Shown piece by piece: positions 58,970 through 64,000 of a stretch of DNA of 64,000 nt. Source of the stretch: Candidatus Phosphoribacter hodrii. GTDB taxonomy: Bacteria; Actinomycetota; Actinomycetes; Actinomycetales; Dermatophilaceae. The notes under the pieces are model-generated. The model ran no database searches and was not told the DNA's origin. It saw nothing but the letters and a program-made list of their open reading frames with translations. The stretch spans positions 1-64,000 of the forward strand of contig JADJIB010000004.1 of assembly GCA_016707175.1 (NCBI GenBank). Reading direction: 5' to 3'. Both the position numbers and the translations under genes were made by a program. Each line of letters begins with the position of its first letter. Positions within the stretch are counted from its first letter, which is position 1.

Positions 58970-61407
58970 AGGACGCTCCACGGCCGGACGGCGTTGGCTT
59001 GGTCGACGAGGGCGGTCCGCGCCGCCGGGTCAGGGGTCACCTCGGCGAGTTGCCGGTATGCCGCCTCGAGTCCCTGCCGCACGCCGCTCACGCTCGCGGG
59101 GTGCCCGGCGAGGGTGATGCCGGGGTTCGGCCCGCCCTGCGGCGAGGTCACCCAGGTCAGGGCGTTCTCCAGGACCTGCACGGTGAGCCCGGCCTTGTCG
59201 CTCGCGTCGAGCGGCACGCCGTCGACGCTGCGCAGCGCCTCGGCGAGGGCGGGCAACCCCTGGCCGGAGTCGGCGAGCAACTGACCACGCTGATGGCGCG
59301 CCAAGGCATAGGCCCGTGACGTCACCGGGATGAGGTCGAGGGCTTCGACCGCAGCCGGTATGCCGCCCTCGGCCCGACGGATGCGGGCCATGCCGAACGC
59401 GCCGACCGGGGTGTAGTTGCTATCGGTCCGGGCGCACACGGCATACAGGGACTCGGCGATCGCCGCCTCCCCGCTGACCTCACAGGCGAAGGCGAGTGCG
59501 AGTTTGGGGGCGAGCTCCCCGGGGACCTGGCCGTAGACGGCGTTGAAGGCGGCCTGGGCGGCAGCAGTGTCGCGGCGGGCGAGAGCCGCCAAGCCTTGGA
59601 TCCAGACGGCCCGCCACTCCCAGGGGTCTTCGTGCAGAAGGGTGTTGGTGGCCGCGTCGACGACTCCGGCGTCGCCGCGATCGAGCGCTGTCCGGGCCAA
59701 CTCGAGCTGAACGTCGGGCGTGGCCGGGTCAGCGGCGCGCAAGGGCTCGAAGCGCTCATGCGGCTCGAGGGACCGGACGTCGCGGACGAGCGCGGCCTGG
59801 GCGTCGTGCGGGTCCGGGCGGAGCCTGGGAAGGGACCACCACTCGAGCCGGTCGGTCGAGATCGAGGGCTCCTCGAACAACAGCGACGTGGCCGAGGTCG
59901 TCGCCCTACCGACCTTGGCGTCCTGCGCGACGGCCTCCCGCAAGACCCCGAGCATCTGCACCCGCAACTCGTCGGCGCTGGCGAACCGGTCGTCGGGCGA
60001 CTTGGCGCACGCCTTGAGCAGCAAGCGGTAGAACGAGTCGTAACGGGCGAAGACGGGGGTGTCCTCGACCGGTGGCAGCGAATCGACGTAGGTCGTCTGA
60101 TAGCCCCGGAACTCGGTTGTCAGGACGACGAGGCTGCGCCCGATGGTGTAGATATCCGACGCCACCGAGACGCCCTGTTCAGCCACCTCGGGGGCCTGAT
60201 AGCCCAGCGTGCCGAAGATCGCCGAGTCGTCGTCGTCCATCCGCCGGACCCCGCCGAGGTCAATGAGCTTGAGGTCGTCGCCGACCTGGATGACGTTGTC
60301 GGGCTTGAAGTCGCAGTAGGCCAGCCCCAGGTCATGGAGGTACTGGAAGGCGGGGAGGATCTCGAGGATGTAGGCCAACGCCTGGTCGACCGGGAGGGGG
60401 TCGTAGCGGCCCGTCTTGCGCATCCGCTGCTTGAGCAACGCCTTGAGGGAGGTCCCGCCGACGTACTCCATGACGATGTAGCCGGCGCCCTCGTGCATGA
60501 CGAAGTTGTAGATCTCGACGATCCGGGGGTGCTCGACCTGGGCGAGGAAGCGCTGCTCGGCAATGGCGGCCGCCAGGGCGTCAGGGTCGCCGGTGTTGAG
60601 CAGGCCCTTGAGGACCACCCAGCGGTTGGAGACGTTGCGGTCGCGGGCGAGATAGATCCAGCCCAGACCACCGTGGGCGAGGCAGCCGGCGACGTCGTAC
60701 TGCCCAGCCACGAGATCCCCGGGCTGGAGCTTGGGGTCGAAGGAGAAGGCCTGGCGACACTTGGGGCAGAAACCGGTCGTGCGGCCGGGGCGATCACCCT
60801 GGCTGCGCCCGACCTTGGTGCCGCAGTTGGAGCAGAACCGCTTGTCCTCGGGGACCACGGGATTCTGCATCACCGCCGTCGCCGCATCGATCGCCGGCAT
60901 CGGCGGGATGACGGTCAGGCCAGCGCCCAGACGGGCCGAGCGCATCCGCTGGCTCGACGACCCGACTCGACGGGTGGCCTTGGTGCCGGTCTGGCGGGCC
61001 CGGGCCGAACCGATCGCCGTCGAGGACAACCGGTTACTCGCCACCGAACGGGTCGAGCCCATCGGGGACGGGTCGGCGGCCGACTCGGCAGGGTCGCTGT
61101 CGGCGGCCGTCCCGCAGACGTCGCAGTAGCCGTCGAGGATGTGTCCCTGGCAGCCCGGCTGGGCGCACGGAGTGCCGTTGGGGACGGCCGAGGCGACCTG
61201 AGCCTGGGGCCGGGCCGCGGGCGTGATCGGCTCTTCCTCGGCAGCAAGGGCCGCAGCTGCCGCTCCCGTGCCCGCCGCTTCTGGGCTGGCTACCCCGGTG
61301 CTGGCTGCCCCGGCGCTGGTCGCCCGTGGCGTGCCGCACACGTCGCAGTAACCATCGAGGATCGAGCCGGTGCAGCCGGGCTCCTGGCACTTCGCAGGGG
61401 TGGTCAT
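58966..61407 (-). CDS. pknG: Serine/threonine protein kinase, PknG type
   Basis: The 813-residue protein has two added N-terminal ribbons (C7, C12, C21, C24 and C81, C86, C95, C98, each ending DGYCDVCGT), a rubredoxin-like pair C192/C195 and C214/C217, the kinase domain at about 232-500 and a TPR-like C-terminal half. Kinase residues: K267 in WVVLKGL, D366 in YCDFKPDN (non-RD, as in PknG) and D383 in LIDLGG. In mycobacteria and corynebacteria PknG phosphorylates an FHA protein to control 2-oxoglutarate use and responds to GlnH/GlnX; the same neighbours are here. The extra ribbons are not known to me from those proteins. Confidence 0.92.
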   Translation of the reverse strand: MTTPAKCQEPGCTGSILDGYCDVCGTPRATSAGAASTGVASPEAAGTGAAAAALAAEEEPITPAARPQAQVASAVPNGTPCAQPGCQGHILDGYCDVCGTAADSDPAESAADPSPMGSTRSVASNRLSSTAIGSARARQTGTKATRRVGSSSQRMRSARLGAGLTVIPPMPAIDAATAVMQNPVVPEDKRFCSNCGTKVGRSQGDRPGRTTGFCPKCRQAFSFDPKLQPGDLVAGQYDVAGCLAHGGLGWIYLARDRNVSNRWVVLKGLLNTGDPDALAAAIAEQRFLAQVEHPRIVEIYNFVMHEGAGYIVMEYVGGTSLKALLKQRMRKTGRYDPLPVDQALAYILEILPAFQYLHDLGLAYCDFKPDNVIQVGDDLKLIDLGGVRRMDDDDSAIFGTLGYQAPEVAEQGVSVASDIYTIGRSLVVLTTEFRGYQTTYVDSLPPVEDTPVFARYDSFYRLLLKACAKSPDDRFASADELRVQMLGVLREAVAQDAKVGRATTSATSLLFEEPSISTDRLEWWSLPRLRPDPHDAQAALVRDVRSLEPHERFEPLRAADPATPDVQLELARTALDRGDAGVVDAATNTLLHEDPWEWRAVWIQGLAALARRDTAAAQAAFNAVYGQVPGELAPKLALAFACEVSGEAAIAESLYAVCARTDSNYTPVGAFGMARIRRAEGGIPAAVEALDLIPVTSRAYALARHQRGQLLADSGQGLPALAEALRSVDGVPLDASDKAGLTVQVLENALTWVTSPQGGPNPGITLAGHPASVSGVRQGLEAAYRQLAEVTPDPAARTALVDQANAVRPWSVL

Positions 61408-62630
61408 CGCGGCGATGCTCCCTTCCGTCCAGAGGACGTGTCGGTGGTGCGCAGGGACATCGCGTAGGCCTGATAGGCGTCCCGCAACGCCCGCGCGCGG
61501 CGCAGGTCGGTGGGAGTGGTGTCGACGACGGTCTGAAGTCGCTCACGCAGGTGGTCCAGGTCGGGGTCGCTCACGCCCGTGGCACGGGCCTGCGCGGCCA
61601 GCGCACCGGCATACCCCGCGATCTCGTCGCGTTCCGCGAGCGGATCTCCGTATGCCGTGTGCACGACGGTGAGTGCGCGGCCCACCGCGTCGAGGCGTTT
61701 GAGGTAGGTGTCGACCGCGGCGCCGCCGGAGGGCACCGGCCCGAGGGCACGCACGTCGGGGACCGCCAGCCGAGGAGCGGGCGTGACCGCGGCGACGCAT
61801 CGGTCGACGAGTTGCTGGACGGCGGCGCTGCGGGCGAGGAGCTCGTCGCGCACCTGGGCGGCCCGCTCGGCATCCCGCGCGGTCTCGACCCGACGTCCGG
61901 CGCCGACGATGAGGTCGCGTTCGGCGCCCGCAGCCTCCAACTCCAGGGGCGCGAGGAGTCCGCCCACCTCGGCTCCGCGCTTGGCCCGGTCGGTGACGTC
62001 GACGAGGCGCTGTTCGAGACGGGTCAGCAGCGCGCGGGCCGCCTCGCGGTCGACTCCGGCAGGGGCGATGGCGACCTGGTCGCGGATCCGTTCGATGGTG
62101 GCCCGGACGTCCTTGAGCCGGGTGCCGACCTCGGCGCCGGACGGCTCAAGAGACAGTCGCGCACGCAACGACGAGGTCATCGCGTCGCAGAGCCGGCACG
62201 CCTCGGGCAACGACAGGCCCAGGGCCCCGGCCGTGGTGGGGGAGATCGTCGCGGCCGCCGAGTCAGGCGCCACGTCGAGGCGACCCCAGATCAGGGTCGA
62301 GAGTCGAGCCGCCTCCGTGGGGCCGACCCGGCCAGAGTCGAACGTGACCGTCAGCAGGTCGTAACGGTCGGAGATGGCCTTCCACAACGCCATCGACACG
62401 AGCATGTCGCGGCTGAAGGAATCGCGGTCGGTGGAGGCCAACGCGGCGGCGTCGAGCGAGTCGAGCTCGGCCTTGCGCTTGTCCCGCCACACCCCGAGGT
62501 CGCGCAGGTAGGCGTAGGCCTCGTGGACCCCCAACGGGGTGCCGAGGCGCCCGGGAGCCTCCGGAGCCGCGGCACCGGGGAGCGCCCCGCCGGCAGCCGG
62601 CTGGGGAATCGGGTCAAGGGACAGGCTCAC
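61404..62630 (-). CDS. Helical protein of unknown function between glnH and pknG
   Basis: GTG 62630 gives 408 residues; GTG 62687 is open but would overlap glnH by 44 bases. It is mostly alpha-helical with heptad-like stretches (residues about 130-330), has no signal peptide or membrane segment and no catalytic motif I know. Clear blocks are GVHEAYAYLRDLGVWRDKRKAELD and LRRARALRDAYQAYAMSLR. It overlaps pknG by 4 bases, so it is probably translated together with the kinase and may be its scaffold or partner. Function unknown. Confidence 0.75.
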   Translation of the reverse strand: MSLSLDPIPQPAAGGALPGAAAPEAPGRLGTPLGVHEAYAYLRDLGVWRDKRKAELDSLDAAALASTDRDSFSRDMLVSMALWKAISDRYDLLTVTFDSGRVGPTEAARLSTLIWGRLDVAPDSAAATISPTTAGALGLSLPEACRLCDAMTSSLRARLSLEPSGAEVGTRLKDVRATIERIRDQVAIAPAGVDREAARALLTRLEQRLVDVTDRAKRGAEVGGLLAPLELEAAGAERDLIVGAGRRVETARDAERAAQVRDELLARSAAVQQLVDRCVAAVTPAPRLAVPDVRALGPVPSGGAAVDTYLKRLDAVGRALTVVHTAYGDPLAERDEIAGYAGALAAQARATGVSDPDLDHLRERLQTVVDTTPTDLRRARALRDAYQAYAMSLRTTDTSSGRKGASPR

Positions 62631-62643
62631 GGGGCGGTCACCG

Positions 62644-63669
62644 TCACTGACGCCCGTAGACCGCAGCTGGCGGCGTGGGGGCGTCACCGAGGGACGGGGC
62701 GAGCCACCGGTCGTAGCTGGCCTTCCACCGACCGTCGGCCTTCATGGTCTCCAGGAGCCGGTTGACGTATTGGACGAACACCTTGTCCTCGGAGTTGAAA
62801 CCCACACCGTAGGGCTCGGCGGTGATCGCCGTCTGGGCCGGGACGACGGCATACGGGTCCTGGGTGGCGAGCCCCGCCAGGACGGTGTCGTCGCCGGTGA
62901 TCGCGTCGACCTTGGCCTGCTGGAAGTGCAGGAGGCACCCGGTGTGGGTGTCGGCGGTGACCGGGACGACGCCCTTGGCCACGAACTCCTGCAGCTTGGC
63001 CAGGCTCGTCGTGCCGGTGGGAGCGCACACCTTCGCCTTGGCGGCGGCGAGATCGTCCAGGCTGGTCGCCGTGCTGCCCTTACGGACGAGCACCTTCTGA
63101 CCGGAGTGGTAGTACTCCGCAGAGAAGGCGATCGGCCAGTCGAGCCACCGAGCGCAGTTCATCGTCATGTTGCGCACGACAATGTCGACCGTGCGATTGA
63201 CGAGGAAGCTCTGTCGCTGCCCCGCCGTGATGACGACGAGCTGCACCTTGGCGGCGTCGCCGAGGATCGCCTTGGCGATCTCGTGGACGAGGTCGATGTC
63301 GAAGCCCTCGATCTGGCCGGTCAGTGGGTTGCGGGCGCCCATGAGCAGGGTGTCGGCCGACACTCCAGCGATGAGGTAGCCACGGGCCCGGATCTCCGCG
63401 AGCCGCCCGGTGAGAGCGCCAGAGGCGGGAAGCGAGGGCAACGGGTCGTAGGTCTGCAGCGGATTGAACCCCGCGGGCACCGGATTGCACTTTGAGGCAG
63501 CCGGGGTCGGGGCCGCGGTCGTCGGCGCGGCACTCGTGGTGGCGGCCGCGGTCGGCGTCGGGCTCAGCGGGGTCTGGGCATACCCACCGGCCCCGCAGGC
63601 GGCGAGCGAGAGCAGCAGGGTCGTCCCGGCCGCCCACAGCGGCAGGCGGGTGGGCGGCATACGGCTCAT
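62644..63669 (-). CDS. glnH: Glutamate/aspartate-binding lipoprotein GlnH
   Basis: The 341-residue protein has a lipobox LSLAAC (Cys at residue 25), a Thr/Pro/Ala linker, then a family 3 solute-binding fold (GFDIDLVHEIAKAILG, VDIVVRNMTMNCARW, YGVGFNSEDKVFVQYVNRLLE). No ABC permease or ATPase adjoins it. In relatives GlnH detects Glu/Asp outside the cell and signals through GlnX to PknG. The gene order glnX-glnH-pknG supports that role here. It is the second gene visible in the operon. Confidence 0.88.
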   Translation of the reverse strand: MSRMPPTRLPLWAAGTTLLLSLAACGAGGYAQTPLSPTPTAAATTSAAPTTAAPTPAASKCNPVPAGFNPLQTYDPLPSLPASGALTGRLAEIRARGYLIAGVSADTLLMGARNPLTGQIEGFDIDLVHEIAKAILGDAAKVQLVVITAGQRQSFLVNRTVDIVVRNMTMNCARWLDWPIAFSAEYYHSGQKVLVRKGSTATSLDDLAAAKAKVCAPTGTTSLAKLQEFVAKGVVPVTADTHTGCLLHFQQAKVDAITGDDTVLAGLATQDPYAVVPAQTAITAEPYGVGFNSEDKVFVQYVNRLLETMKADGRWKASYDRWLAPSLGDAPTPPAAVYGRQ

Positions 63670-64000
63670 CGGTACTCCTCCACACGCTGGGCGATCCCTC
63701 GGGTCGAGAGCACCGCGGCAGCCAGGCCGGCGAGCAGCAGGACGAGAGCGGCGATGCGCGCCTTGGTGGTCGGTCCTTCGATGTCACCAGTGAGGGCGCT
63801 CTGGAACCCGTCGACGGCGGTGGCGCTCGCCGCTTGGAAGGCGTCGAAGGTGGTCCGGGGCGACTCCGTCGCGGTGGTCGCCTTGGCCACGGCTGCGTCC
63901 CAGCTGCCCCCGTCGTCCAGGGTGCGCACCTCGGCGTGCGCCTTCTCGTATGCCGACCAGGCGGTGCTCAGCGCGCTGGCGTTGGTGCCTGACCCGCCGT
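63666..64000 (-). CDS. glnX: GlnX-like membrane sensor, C-terminal part
   Basis: The frame is open to the window edge, so the start lies outside. The visible 111 residues have an extracellular helical part (ALSTAWSAYEKAHAEVRTLDDGG, then FDAFQAASATAVDGF) and one membrane segment ARIAALVLLLAGLAAAVLS, ending in RGIAQRVEEYR. This end matches GlnX proteins. It overlaps glnH by 4 bases. It likely carries the GlnH signal across the membrane to PknG. Confidence 0.75.
   Translation of the reverse strand, partial: GGSGTNASALSTAWSAYEKAHAEVRTLDDGGSWDAAVAKATTATESPRTTFDAFQAASATAVDGFQSALTGDIEGPTTKARIAALVLLLAGLAAAVLSTRGIAQRVEEYR

Larger units (their letters stand above)
677..63955. repeat. Dispersed octamer GTATGCCG / CGGCATAC
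   Basis: By hand count there are about 41 copies as GTATGCCG and 44 as CGGCATAC, on average one per 750 bases. Most are inside genes in every reading frame, where they impose TAT, GCA or ATA codons that are otherwise rare in this DNA. Base composition alone predicts about two. Copies are sparse in the accessory stretches 2.7-5.1, 6.2-8.9 and 12.5-14.9 kb. Function unknown; see findings. Confidence 0.75.

Noticed and set aside
677..63955. The octamer as a Chi or KOPS polar signal
   Set aside because: The two senses are about equal (41 and 44) along the whole window, with no strand bias.

Overview
The window is high-GC, gene-dense DNA from an actinobacterium. The evidence is the codon use, the GTGA/ATGA-overlapping operons, a coproporphyrin-type heme operon with hemQ, a ferrochelatase with extra cysteines, PknG/GlnX/GlnH signalling and several VapBC-like pairs. 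The gene set fits Micrococcales; Intrasporangiaceae is my best guess but is inferred, not proven. No rRNA, tRNA, CRISPR array or transposase was seen.

Layout. 1-3481: acyl-CoA metabolism (end of an NDP-forming acyl-CoA synthetase, then a thiolase-like/enoyl-CoA hydratase fusion). 3482-4916: remains of two toxin-antitoxin loci. 4917-6532: quinone-oxidoreductase-like enzyme with its TetR regulator. 6769-8674: a small accessory stretch with an anchored protein and a GNAT toxin/antitoxin pair. 8741-12919: TetR regulator, SfLAP-type membrane protein, MFS exporter, SdpI-like protein and a His-rich methyltransferase. 13003-20507: a GntR-controlled catabolic island in which a Rieske oxygenase and its reductase flank a complete amino-acid-type ABC importer, ending in an M20 hydrolase. 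20691-30417: nine-gene heme operon hemA-C-D-E-Y-Q-H-B-L on the minus strand. 30587-31272: VapBC. 31300-33088: Lrp regulator and alanine dehydrogenase. 33373-44990: nitrate respiration (Fe-S-type regulator, narGHJI, mobA, DUF6457, and two divergent narK transporters). 45304-48587: copper resistance (Met-rich membrane protein, CsoR-type operator, copZ, copA). 48627-52991: hydrolase, P450, a second VapBC-like pair, class III aminotransferase. 53048-55458: large LPG-synthase/flippase-like membrane protein. 55472-64000: a minus-strand signalling operon glnX-glnH-unknown-pknG-PP2C-VWA-FHA.

How it works together. The last operon carries a full phospho-signalling circuit: an extracellular amino-acid sensor, membrane relay, kinase, phosphatase, VWA partner and phosphopeptide reader. 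Kinase, phosphatase and FHA protein share small zinc-ribbon tags. The nar operon carries its own cofactor gene (mobA) and regulator, and the heme operon supplies heme for NarI and the P450.

Two unusual points. First, the octamer GTATGCCG/CGGCATAC occurs about 85 times by hand count, against about two expected from composition. It is balanced between strands, forces rare codons (ATA, TAT, GCA), forms both arms of a hairpin at 45046-45083, and is sparse in accessory stretches. Second, three long genes (hemY, the P450, the flippase-like gene) each need a one-base shift to read through. This may mean assembly errors, and should be resolved before any is called a true pseudogene.
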